28,232 nt of DNA. It comes from JAIVJN01 sp036732565. GTDB lineage: Bacteria > Acidobacteriota > Vicinamibacteria > Vicinamibacterales > UBA2999. The notes below the pieces were generated by a model. It did not search any database and was not told the DNA's origin. It saw nothing but the letters and a program-made list of their open reading frames with translations. The stretch covers positions 1-28,232 of the forward strand of contig DAINCF010000018.1 of assembly GCA_036732565.1 (NCBI GenBank), read 5' to 3'. Positions 7,830 to 15,489 of the stretch are shown here, piece by piece. A program made the position numbers and the translations under genes. Position 1 is the first letter of the stretch; the number at the start of each line of letters is the position of its first letter.

Positions 7830-10592
7830 TTAAAACTCGTAGCGCAATGCGAACATCGCACGACGCGGGTTGGCGATCAGGTTGCCGACGCCGAAGCTGG
7901 AGCTCGTCACCGTCTCCGAGATCAGCGTGAGTGGCGTGTCGATGTTCAAGATGTTGATGACATCGAACATGATGGTCGCCCGCGAGGTGCCTCCGAGCGT
8001 GAACCGCTTCTCGAAGCGCATGTCCACGAAGTTCTGCGCGTCCATCCTCAGCGAGCCGTCACGCGGCTCCAGGAACATCGTCTGGTTGCCTTGACGCAGC
8101 CCGGTGAGGACCAGGCGGCGCGTGTACGGCTTGCCCGCGATCCACTGCCAGTTCGACGAGACCACGAAGTCGTACGGGAACTGATAGCTGCCCTGCAGCT
8201 TGAACGTGACGTCTCGATCGCCGGGCAGCAGGCCCGCGGCGTTCGTCAGCTCGTTCGGGTCGTCGCCGAATGCAGTCGTCGCGGTGCCGGGCGCCGAGCT
8301 CTGCGCGGACGAGGTGGTCAGGTTCGAGGCCGCGTTCAGCCCTTCGGTCTTCGAGAAGGCGACCGAGGCCACAGCCTGCCACCGCTGCGCCAGGCGCTTG
8401 GTCAGCGTCAGCAGGAAGCCGTTGTAGCGCTGCCACCAGTCCTCGGCGCAGTATTCGCACGTGTCAGGGCCTGGAGTCGTCAGCAAGATGCGACGATCGG
8501 CAGGCGCCGAGGTGCGATTGTAGACCGTGAACGGCGCGCCCGTCTGCGGATCGGTCCGCGTCTCCTCCGCGAAGGTGCTGCCGATGTCGATGCGGCCGGC
8601 GAAGTCGTCCGCGCGCTTGTGGATGTAGCTGGCGCCGACGGCGAGACTCGGCATCAGCTCGTGATCGACGCCGATCGTGAACTGATCCGTGTACGGCGCC
8701 TTCAAGTCTGGATCGACGACGAAGCCGCCACGCGGGTCGGTGATCTGCTGCAGGTTGTCGAACGCCTGGGTCGCAGCGTTCCAGCCAAAGCGGCGCGTGA
8801 TCGCCTGCGCCGGCGAGAGCGCTGAGAACAGATTCGTGGTCGAGCCCTGGTAATAGCGCCCGTAGCTTGCGCGCGCCACCGTGCCCGACTCGCGGATCTT
8901 GAAGTTGGCGCCGACGCGCGGCGAGATCGTCTTCCAATCCACCAGGTCATCGAGGCCTTCGGCCGTGCCGGTCTCGTTGCGCGCGGCATCCAGAATTGGC
9001 ATGTCTTGAATCCAGCCGCTGTTCATGTCGAAGCGCAGGCCCAGGTTGAGCGTCAGCCGATTCGAGACAGACCAGCTATCGTCGACGAAGATGCCGATCT
9101 GCCGGACGTGGCCACCGGTGAAGCTGGGGTCACGGACGTCGATGTACGACGGCGCGCCGTCGGCCAGCGTGATCTGTCGCCCACCCGGCCACACCGACTC
9201 GTCCTCGAACCCGCCGTCCGAGAACTGCAACCCGGCTTTCATCTCGTGCTGCTGCCCACCGAGCGTCATGAAGCGGCTGATCTTCGCGCTGATGCCGGTC
9301 TGGAACGGCGAGAGGTTGCTCCATGAGTAAGTCCGCGAGTTCACCGAGTAGACCTCGGTGATCTCGTCGTAGACACTGGGCGTCGAGAGGTCCTGGATCG
9401 GGCTCCCGCCCTTGCTCCAGTTGTAGAACCCCCCGTAGCGCAGCTCGAACGTCGTGGCATCGCCCAACACGCGGTGCCAGCTCGCGGTCGGCGTGGGGTT
9501 GTGTCCGCTGCCGTCGTTGGCGGCCTCCGGAAAGACCGTCGGCGTGATCGTCTCCGGCAACCGCCAATGGTCGTTGTGATAGACGAACATCAGGCGGTTG
9601 TTCTGGTTGACCTGCCACGACACCTTGCCGAACACGCGATCCTGCTTATCGAGCGTCGGGTACAACGGATCGGTCCCGAGCTCGGAGAAGTAGTCGCGAC
9701 GGTACTGATAGGAGCCGAACCACCACAACTTGTCGTGCACGAGCGGCCCGCCAAGCTGCGCGGTGGCGTCGTTGAAGCGATCGCGATGGTACGGGAACTC
9801 GACGTCGCCCGCGTTGTTGCCGGTCAACGCCTGATATTGGCTGAACCAGTTGAACAGCCCTTTCAGCTGGTTACTGCCGCTCTTGGTGACGATGTTGAAA
9901 ACCGCGCCCTGGACGTTGCCGTATTCCGCCGGCGCGCCAACGCCGACCAGCTCCATTTCCTGGACGACGTCGGTGTTCGGGTAGGGCCACATCTGCCCCG
10001 ACGTCGGCGACGTGATGTTGGTGCCGTCGATCTGGTACTGGTTCTCGTTGGTGTTCGAGCCGAACGCCGACGTCGTGGTGGAATCCTGCACCTGCGTCGA
10101 CGAGATGCCCGGCACCATCTGGAAGTAGTCGAACACCGAGAAGCGCGTGACCGGCAGGTTCTTGACGATCTCCTGGTTGTAGTTGACCGTGACCGCCGAC
10201 TCGGTGGTGTCGACGATCGGGCTCTCGCTCGTGACGGTGATCGTCTCGGTGAGCGAGCCGACCTCGAGCGGCAAGTCGACGTCGAACGTACGACCGACCT
10301 CCACGCGCAGGCCATCGCGGATCACGCTCTTGAAGCCCTCGAGCGACACCTTGAGGGAGTACATGCCCGGCGTCAGAGTCGGGAAACGGAACTGCCCGTT
10401 CTGATCCGTGACGGCGGTTCGGGCACCGCCAATCAACGACTCGCCGGTCAACTCGACAGTGGCTCCCGGGAGAATGGCCCCCGACGAGTCGGTAATCACA
10501 CCGCGTAGCGCGCCCGTGATCGTCTGAGCGTGCAGGACAGGACTTGCAAGGGAAAGCGCCGCAACACACAACACCCACAGTCTCCGAGACAT
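7830..10592 (-). CDS. TonB-dependent receptor, Oar-like, with N-terminal carboxypeptidase-regulatory domain
   Basis: The 920-residue outer-membrane protein starts with a signal peptide (MSRRLWVLCVAALSLASPVLHAQ). A regulatory-like domain follows (about residues 28-105, GVITDSSGAILPGATVELTG through FRFPTLTPGMYSLKV), then a plug domain (about 125-235, with VKNLPVTRFSVFDYF and YQIDGTNITSP), then a long beta-barrel ending in ALRYEF. The terminal phenylalanine is the usual barrel-assembly signal. The start is set at the ATG 10590-10592, which has GGAGG four bases upstream and leads straight into the signal peptide. The frame extends 14 codons further but without such a site. The barrel contains a CEYC pair in an otherwise cysteine-poor protein. 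The gene diverges from a second receptor at 10768. In this family the ligand is often a glycan or peptide breakdown product; nothing here fixes it. Confidence 0.9.
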   Translation of the reverse strand: MSRRLWVLCVAALSLASPVLHAQTITGALRGVITDSSGAILPGATVELTGESLIGGARTAVTDQNGQFRFPTLTPGMYSLKVSLEGFKSVIRDGLRVEVGRTFDVDLPLEVGSLTETITVTSESPIVDTTESAVTVNYNQEIVKNLPVTRFSVFDYFQMVPGISSTQVQDSTTTSAFGSNTNENQYQIDGTNITSPTSGQMWPYPNTDVVQEMELVGVGAPAEYGNVQGAVFNIVTKSGSNQLKGLFNWFSQYQALTGNNAGDVEFPYHRDRFNDATAQLGGPLVHDKLWWFGSYQYRRDYFSELGTDPLYPTLDKQDRVFGKVSWQVNQNNRLMFVYHNDHWRLPETITPTVFPEAANDGSGHNPTPTASWHRVLGDATTFELRYGGFYNWSKGGSPIQDLSTPSVYDEITEVYSVNSRTYSWSNLSPFQTGISAKISRFMTLGGQQHEMKAGLQFSDGGFEDESVWPGGRQITLADGAPSYIDVRDPSFTGGHVRQIGIFVDDSWSVSNRLTLNLGLRFDMNSGWIQDMPILDAARNETGTAEGLDDLVDWKTISPRVGANFKIRESGTVARASYGRYYQGSTTNLFSALSPAQAITRRFGWNAATQAFDNLQQITDPRGGFVVDPDLKAPYTDQFTIGVDHELMPSLAVGASYIHKRADDFAGRIDIGSTFAEETRTDPQTGAPFTVYNRTSAPADRRILLTTPGPDTCEYCAEDWWQRYNGFLLTLTKRLAQRWQAVASVAFSKTEGLNAASNLTTSSAQSSAPGTATTAFGDDPNELTNAAGLLPGDRDVTFKLQGSYQFPYDFVVSSNWQWIAGKPYTRRLVLTGLRQGNQTMFLEPRDGSLRMDAQNFVDMRFEKRFTLGGTSRATIMFDVINILNIDTPLTLISETVTSSSFGVGNLIANPRRAMFALRYEF

Positions 10593-10660
10593 GTCGCCTC
10601 CAGTAGCCGGGTGGGGTCCCAAATTGGGATGCACGGTCGGTCGCCGCCGATTGGTTCATG

Positions 10661-10689
10661 ACAGTAGGACCAGCCTCGTCCGTTGTCAA
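10661..10689 (-). promoter_or_regulatory. Candidate sigma-70-type promoter for the minus-strand receptor
   Basis: On the minus strand a perfect TTGACA (10689 to 10684) is separated by exactly 17 bases from TACTGT (10666 to 10661). TACTGT keeps the three most conserved positions of the -10 box (T1, A2, T6). Transcription would start near 10654 and give a leader of about 60 bases before the ATG at 10592. This is a sequence match only. I see no comparably good promoter for the divergent plus-strand gene in the same 175-bp region. Confidence 0.4.
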
Positions 10690-10767
10690 CCGTTTACATC
10701 GCCGACACCGTGTATCGGTAACCTCTTTTGTTTCGGGCACCGCCCGTTTGACTCGAAGGAGAGGTAC

Positions 10768-13700
10768 ATGACCGATCGTTGCTCCACCGCCCGGTGGGGA
10801 CGCGCCGCCCTGGCGCTCACCGTGCTGCTGCTGCTCGTCAGTGTGTCCGTCGCCGCTCGCGCCCAGTTCGAGACCGCCGTCGTCCTCGGAACCGTGCGTG
10901 ACGACTCCGGAGGCGTCATTCCCGGCGCCACGGTCACCCTGATCAACGTCGACACCGGCATCACGGCGTCAGCGCAGACGGACGCGAACGGCAGCTATCA
11001 GTTTCTCAACGTGAGAATCGGCCCGTACGACGTGACGGCGGAGCTGGAGGGGTTCTCGACCGCCGTCGCCAAGAGCGTCGGCGTGGCGATCAACGCCCGC
11101 CAACGGGTCGATTTGACGTTGCAGGTAGGCACGCTCACCGATCAGGTGCTGGTCACGTCGGGCGTGCAGCTGCTGGAGACCGATTCGAGCGAGCGCGGGC
11201 AGATCATCGAGCGGGAACAGATCGTCAACCTGCCGCTCAACGGGCGTTCCTATTCGAGCCTGGCGCTGCTCTCGACCGGCGTGCTCGAGTCGAATCAGAG
11301 CGGTATCGGCACCAGCGGACGCGAGGGCGCGTTCAACACCAACGGGCTGCGCAACACCGCGAACAACTTCCAGCTCGATGGCGTCGATAACAACGCCTAC
11401 GGCACCAGCAACCAGGGCTTCTCCAATCAGGTGATGCAGATCTCGCCCGACGCGGTGGCCGAATTCAAGGTCCAGACCAACAACTACAGCGCCGAGTACG
11501 GGCGCAGCGGCGGAGCGGTGGTCAACGCGTCGTATCGCAGCGGCACCAACGATTTTCACGGCAGCGCCTGGGAGTACAACCGCAACACGGCCCTCAACGC
11601 CGTCGGCTTCTTCAAGCCCACGAGCGGCCAGAAGCCGTCGCTCGATCGCAATCAGTTCGGCGGCGTGTTCGGTGGCCCCATCCTGCGCGATCGCTCGTTC
11701 TTCTTCATGGACTACGAGGGCTTCAGACAAACGCAGCGGACGGTGACGTTCTCGACGATTCCGACGGACGCACAGCGCGAGGGGATCCTGACCGTGCCGG
11801 TGGTGAATCCGTTCACCGGCGAGCTGCATGCGGCCGGAGCCCGCCTCCCGATGACCGCCTTCGCGCGCCGCGTGCTGGCCGAGCTGCCAGCGCCCAACGT
11901 GCCGGGCGGGAGCGCCAGCAACTACCAGAAGAGCGTGCCCAACCGCAGCGACTACGACAAGTTCAACGTGCGGCTCGATCACAAGTTCTCGAACGATCTC
12001 TCCGGCTTCGTGCGTATTGGCCAGCAGCGCAACGACGCGTTCGAGGCTCCCAACATCGACGGCCCGTCCGGCGGCAATCAGAACGGGAACATCGACGTGC
12101 GGGCGCAGCAGCTGGTGGCGGGCGCCACCTACGTCCTCGGACCGACGCGGGTGCTCGACGCGCGCCTCGGGATCTCGCGCATGGAAGCGGGCAAGACGCC
12201 GCCGTCGATCGGCGGCCCCAGCATGCTCGAGCTCTACGGCATCACCGGTCTGCCGCAGAACGATTCGTCGATCACCGGCGGGTTGACGCCGCAGAGCATC
12301 ACCGGGTACTCGGAGCTCGGACGGCAGTCGACCAACCCGCAGTTCCAGAATCCGTTCAGCGTCAACCCTCGCGTGAACCTGACGAACATCCTCGGCCGCC
12401 ATAGCGTCAAGGTGGGCTTCGAGTTCAACGCGATCAACACCGAGGTGCAGGACACCAACCCGCTGTATGGACGCGATACCTACAGCAGTCAGTTCAGCCG
12501 GCCGTCCGGCGCCGCGGCCAGCAACCTCTACAACCTGGCCGACTTCTACTTCGGCGCGCGCACCCAGTACGAAGTCGCCTCGCTGATCGTCGCCCAGATG
12601 CGACAGCGGGCGCACTACGCGTACATCCAGGACGATTTCAAGGTGAACGACCGCCTGACGCTGAACGTGGGCTTGCGCTACGAGTACGTCACGCCGTACT
12701 TCGAGGCCGAGAACCGGCTCTCGAACTACGATCCGGTGTCGAACTCGATCCTCCCCGCGGCGGACGGCTCGATCGCCGATCGCGCGCTGGTCGATCCCGA
12801 CCGCAACAACTTCGCCCCGCGCCTCGGCTTCGCCTACCAGGCGATCGACAACACGGTGGTGCGCGGCGGCTACGGCGTCGGTTACATCCACTTCAACCGG
12901 CTCGCGAGCGCCGGGCTGCTGGCGACGAACTTCCCCATCGTCACCCGTGCCACGATGACGCAGAGCCTGGTGGGTTCGTCCGGCCTGTGCACCGGCGATC
13001 AGTTCGTCGGCTGCTTCCGCACGACCCAGCAGGGCTATCCGCCGAACCTGCCGAACAACGTGACGTTGTACATGCCGCGCGAGATGCCGGCCGGACAGAT
13101 TCAGAGCTGGCACGTCTCGGTGCAGCAGAAGCTCACGGATCGCATGGTCGTGGACGTTGGCTACGTCGGCAACGAGGCCAGGAACCTCGCCTTGCTCGCG
13201 GATTTCAATCAGGCGCGTCCGCCGCTGCCCGGCGAGGATCCGAACGCCACGCTGGCGGCGCGCCGGCCCATCCCAGGCTTCGGCACGATCTCGGCGGTCC
13301 TGCCGGAAGCGAAATCCGACTACCAGGCGCTCCAGACCCGCTTCGAGTACCGCGCGGCGACGAGCCTGAATCTGCTGAACTCGTTCACGTGGTCGCGAGC
13401 GCGAGACACGGTGAGCCAGGTGCTCGAAGAGCCCAACGGCAGCACGGGCACGCCGCAGAACGTGTATGACATCGACGCGGACTTCGGCACGTCGGCCTAC
13501 GACGTGCCGCTCTTGAACGTCACCAGCTTCGTCTGGCAGCTGCCCTTCGGCCGCGGACAACGCTTTGGCGACCGCATGCCGGCGGTGCTGGACGGCCTCC
13601 TCGGCGGCTGGCAGCTGAGCGGCATCCACACCATGCGGAGTGGTCGCACCGTAAACCTGGGCTACAACACCTCGGGTCCCACGCCGGTGACGTCGGGACT

Positions 13701-14079
13701 CCCGAGCTTCCTCGGCGGCGTGCGCCTGCGCCCGAACCTGACCGGCGATGCCCTCGCGCCGGAAGCCGAGCGCTCCATCGACAACTACTTCAACCGGAAC
13801 AACGTGAGCCTGCCTCCCGCGACGGCCCCGTTCGGCGACGCGCCTCGCAATCCGGTCCGCGGGTATGCCTTTTATCAACTGGATCTGCGCGTGCAGAAGC
13901 GCTTACCGCTGCCCATTCGCGACGGTGCCGCGCTGGAAATTCAAGTCGAGGGCTTCAACGTCCTCAACAAGACGAACTTCGGCGCCCCCAACGGCGATCG
14001 TTCGAGCAATGCCTTCGGCACGATCCGATCGACGTTCCCGGCACGCCAGTTGCAGCTTGCCGCGAAAGTGATCTTCTGA
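10768..14079 (+). CDS. TonB-dependent receptor, Oar-like, with N-terminal carboxypeptidase-regulatory domain (second)
   Basis: The 1103-residue outer-membrane protein has a signal peptide (residues 1 to about 32, ALALTVLLLLVSVSVAARAQ). A regulatory-like domain follows (about 38-118, GTVRDDSGGVIPGATVTLI), then a plug region bearing the hallmark LPLNGRSYSSLALLSTGV and FQLDGVDNNAYG. The stretch SAEYGRSGGAVVN marks the plug-barrel transition. The barrel ends LQLAAKVIF, with the expected C-terminal phenylalanine. ATG 10768 is chosen because AAGGAGAGG lies just upstream and the signal peptide begins there; the 59 extra codons upstream read through the intergenic region. It is clearly a different subgroup from the divergent receptor at 7830, so the pair is not a recent duplication. 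Its substrate is unknown. A broken efflux locus follows downstream on the same strand. Confidence 0.92.
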   Translation: MTDRCSTARWGRAALALTVLLLLVSVSVAARAQFETAVVLGTVRDDSGGVIPGATVTLINVDTGITASAQTDANGSYQFLNVRIGPYDVTAELEGFSTAVAKSVGVAINARQRVDLTLQVGTLTDQVLVTSGVQLLETDSSERGQIIEREQIVNLPLNGRSYSSLALLSTGVLESNQSGIGTSGREGAFNTNGLRNTANNFQLDGVDNNAYGTSNQGFSNQVMQISPDAVAEFKVQTNNYSAEYGRSGGAVVNASYRSGTNDFHGSAWEYNRNTALNAVGFFKPTSGQKPSLDRNQFGGVFGGPILRDRSFFFMDYEGFRQTQRTVTFSTIPTDAQREGILTVPVVNPFTGELHAAGARLPMTAFARRVLAELPAPNVPGGSASNYQKSVPNRSDYDKFNVRLDHKFSNDLSGFVRIGQQRNDAFEAPNIDGPSGGNQNGNIDVRAQQLVAGATYVLGPTRVLDARLGISRMEAGKTPPSIGGPSMLELYGITGLPQNDSSITGGLTPQSITGYSELGRQSTNPQFQNPFSVNPRVNLTNILGRHSVKVGFEFNAINTEVQDTNPLYGRDTYSSQFSRPSGAAASNLYNLADFYFGARTQYEVASLIVAQMRQRAHYAYIQDDFKVNDRLTLNVGLRYEYVTPYFEAENRLSNYDPVSNSILPAADGSIADRALVDPDRNNFAPRLGFAYQAIDNTVVRGGYGVGYIHFNRLASAGLLATNFPIVTRATMTQSLVGSSGLCTGDQFVGCFRTTQQGYPPNLPNNVTLYMPREMPAGQIQSWHVSVQQKLTDRMVVDVGYVGNEARNLALLADFNQARPPLPGEDPNATLAARRPIPGFGTISAVLPEAKSDYQALQTRFEYRAATSLNLLNSFTWSRARDTVSQVLEEPNGSTGTPQNVYDIDADFGTSAYDVPLLNVTSFVWQLPFGRGQRFGDRMPAVLDGLLGGWQLSGIHTMRSGRTVNLGYNTSGPTPVTSGLPSFLGGVRLRPNLTGDALAPEAERSIDNYFNRNNVSLPPATAPFGDAPRNPVRGYAFYQLDLRVQKRLPLPIRDGAALEIQVEGFNVLNKTNFGAPNGDRSSNAFGTIRSTFPARQLQLAAKVIF

Positions 14080-14098
14080 CGTTGGCGTGAGGCCCGGG

Positions 14099-14142
14099 AC
14101 CTGAGACGCGGGCCGGTTGGTCTCGAGCCACGAGTCTCAGGT
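14099..14142. repeat. 9-bp inverted repeat between receptor gene and tolC remnant
   Basis: ACCTGAGAC (14099-14107) and GTCTCAGGT (14134-14142) are perfect reverse complements separated by 26 bases of GC-rich sequence. The element lies 20 bases after the receptor stop codon. It could act as a transcript-end hairpin or be a dispersed repeat; it has no T-tract, so I do not call it a terminator. Confidence 0.4.
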
Positions 14143-14149
14143 CACCTTT

Positions 14150-14860
14150 GTGATTCGCCATCTGCTTCATCGATACATCTTGAGTACGACGCTGACGCTG
14201 GCCCTGGCACTGCCAGCGTCGGCGCAGATCCGCACCGATGCGCCGGTCCTGCCGCCCGGGAGTCCGTTCCTGGGCGGCGTGCCCGAGGGTCAGGCCACGC
14301 ACGATCCGATCGCGCTGTCGATTGCGGACGCCATTCATCGCGCGCTCGATCACAACCTCGGCATCCTCGAAGCCGAGCAAAGCGTCGGGCGTGCGCGCGG
14401 CGATCGCTGGGAAGCCCTCAGTCAGCTCCTCCCCAACCTCACCGCCGGCGTGTCCGAGCGGCGGCAGAAGACCAACCTCGAAGCATTCGGCTTTCCGCTC
14501 AGCGGCACGTCGTTTCCGCGCATCGTTGGCCCGTTCAACGTGTTCGACGCGCGCGTGTTCGCGTCGCAGTCGGTGTTCAATCTCTCGGCGATCACCAACT
14601 CCCGGGCCGAGAGCCACAACTTGGCGGCCGCCCGCCACGCCTATCGCAGCGCCCGCGACATGGTCGTGCTCGTGGCCGCCAACCTGTATCTCGAAAGCCT
14701 CGCCGCCTCGGCACGCGCCGAGACCGCTCGGGCGCAGCTGGCCACGGCGCAGGCGCTCTACGATCAAGCGCAGGACTTGCGCAAGGCCGGGATCGTCGCC
14801 GGCATCGACGTCGTGCGCGCGGAAGTGCGCCTGAGCTCGGATCGCCAGCGCGCGACCGCG
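14150..14860 (+). pseudogene. TolC-family outer-membrane efflux protein, N-terminal part only
   Basis: The frame encodes a signal peptide (RHLLHRYILSTTLTLALALPASAQ) and the first half of an outer-membrane efflux protein of the TolC type. It includes ALSIADAIHRALDHNLGILE (the conserved first helix), LSQLLPNLTAGVSERRQ and the long helix with ARAQLATAQALYDQAQDLRKAGIVAGIDVVRAEVRL. Homology stops after about LSSDRQRATA, and the frame then becomes arginine-rich nonsense ending at 15172. Roughly 200 residues of a normal TolC repeat are missing. The start is uncertain: GTG 14150 precedes the charged signal-peptide head, and a TTG at 14117 is possible. At about 14860 the sequence switches to an MFS transporter C-terminus in another frame. 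This is a deletion relic or an assembly join; the protein would not form a working channel. Confidence 0.75.
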
Positions 14861-15152
14861 CCAACGGCAAGCGATCGGCGCCACGCTCGGCGAGAACGTC
14901 AATGTGTACGATCCGTTGACGCAATCGACGCTGGCACAGATCCAGGCCGGCCTGATGGCCGCCGGGAACGACGCCGTCAGCGCCACGCAGCGAGCCTATG
15001 CCGTATTGCACGGCATGCTGATTCAGCAGGCGTCGATGGTGTCGTTCGTGCTGATTTTCCGGCTGCTGGGCGTCATGTTCCTGATCAGGGTGCCGCTCGT
15101 GCTGCTGATGAAGCGGCCCAGCGGCCCGGTCAGCCCGGGCACCGCCCACTGA
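14860..15152 (+). pseudogene. C-terminal fragment of a DHA2/EmrB-type MFS drug transporter
   Basis: Starting around RQRQAIGATLGENVNVYDPL (about 14859) and ending at TGA 15150-15152, this frame encodes roughly 97 residues. They match in style the end of a 14-helix EmrB/QacA-type multidrug transporter: a long loop (LAQIQAGLMAAGNDAVSATQ), the conserved segment HGMLIQQASMVSFVLIFRLL, and a final membrane helix ending VPLVLLMKRP. The frame is open only back to 14835, where an in-frame TGA lies inside the TolC segment. GTG 14904 is the only start-like codon and has no convincing ribosome binding site. In intact loci the order is usually tolC, HlyD-type adaptor, MFS pump. Here the adaptor and most of the pump are absent. 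Confidence 0.72.
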
Positions 15153-15173
15153 GTGCGCCGCTCGCCCTCTGAA

Positions 15174-15343
15174 GGTCCGGCTAAAGCCGGACCCCACGCC
15201 CAGGCAGGCCTGATCCAGCCACAGAATCGGGCGTGCCGCTTCGCAGAATCGGGCGTGCCGCTTCGCAGAATCAGGCGAGGGGGCTTCGCAGAATCGGGCG
15301 GGGCTTCAGAGAATCAGGCGTGGGGTCCGCCTTGAGGCGGACC
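15174..15343. repeat. Composite REPIN-like palindromic element, copy 1
   Basis: Two 20-base palindromes of identical 9-2-9 design bound the element: GGTCCGGCTAAAGCCGGACC (15174-15193) and GGTCCGCCTTGAGGCGGACC (15324-15343). Inside them, GGACCCCACGCC on the left is mirrored by GGCGTGGGGTCC on the right, so the two ends are inverted copies. The interior holds short tandem repeats. It lies 21 bases after the MFS fragment stop. A related element in inverted orientation is at 27369-27473. It may be a non-autonomous repeat moved by a REP-type transposase encoded elsewhere; no transposase is in the window. Confidence 0.75.
15224..15323. repeat. Short tandem repeats (about 22 bp) inside composite element 1
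   Basis: Five head-to-tail units each begin GAATCGGGCG or GAATCAGGCG, at 15224, 15246, 15268, 15291 and 15311. The first two are identical 22-base units ending GCTTCGCA, and the next two are 23 and 20 bases with small indels. The pattern is typical of slippage. The open frames over this stretch are repeat artefacts with no protein-like content. Confidence 0.8.
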
Positions 15344-15489
15344 TTCACTCCAACGCCCAATCAGGCCTCCTCGGCCCCCGCATTAGGGCAACTCCCCTTA
15401 TTGAACGTAACAAGGACGCTCCAAGATTTCTCCTGAAGGTTACGGTTCTGACGTATCGCCGTTGCCTCGACTCTCTAGCCTGCGACAGC
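15344..15489. promoter_or_regulatory. Leader region of the phosphate operon
   Basis: These 146 bases separate composite element 1 from the first gene of the phosphate operon and are less GC-rich than their surroundings around 15396-15440. The operon promoter should lie here by position. I looked for a Pho box (paired CTGTCA-like heptamers four bases apart) and found no convincing match. A TTGAAC is present in TTATTGAACGTAAC, but no good -10 sits at the right distance. The call rests on position only. Confidence 0.3.

Noticed and set aside
10662..10674. CAGTAGGACCAGC occurs both here and before glgP (about 21089)
   Set aside because: A 13-base match is expected by chance in a window of this size, and the contexts are unrelated.
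10591..10767. N-terminal extension of the plus-strand receptor
   Set aside because: The frame is open but lacks protein-like character, overlaps the divergent promoter region, and the signal peptide with AAGGAGAGG starts at 10768.
10969..13878. A 969-codon open frame antisense to the second TonB receptor
   Set aside because: It lies wholly inside a well-supported receptor gene, is rich in Arg, Val, His and Ala as expected from high-GC antisense reading, and has no domain or signal.
15153..15436. Small proteins encoded across the short repeats
   Set aside because: The frames are made of the repeated GAATCGGGCG units and palindromes, and have no ribosome binding sites.
15344..15489. Pho box upstream of the porin-pst operon
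   Set aside because: No pair of CTGTCA-like heptamers at the proper spacing was found. TTGAAC and TTCTGACGT are too weak to call.
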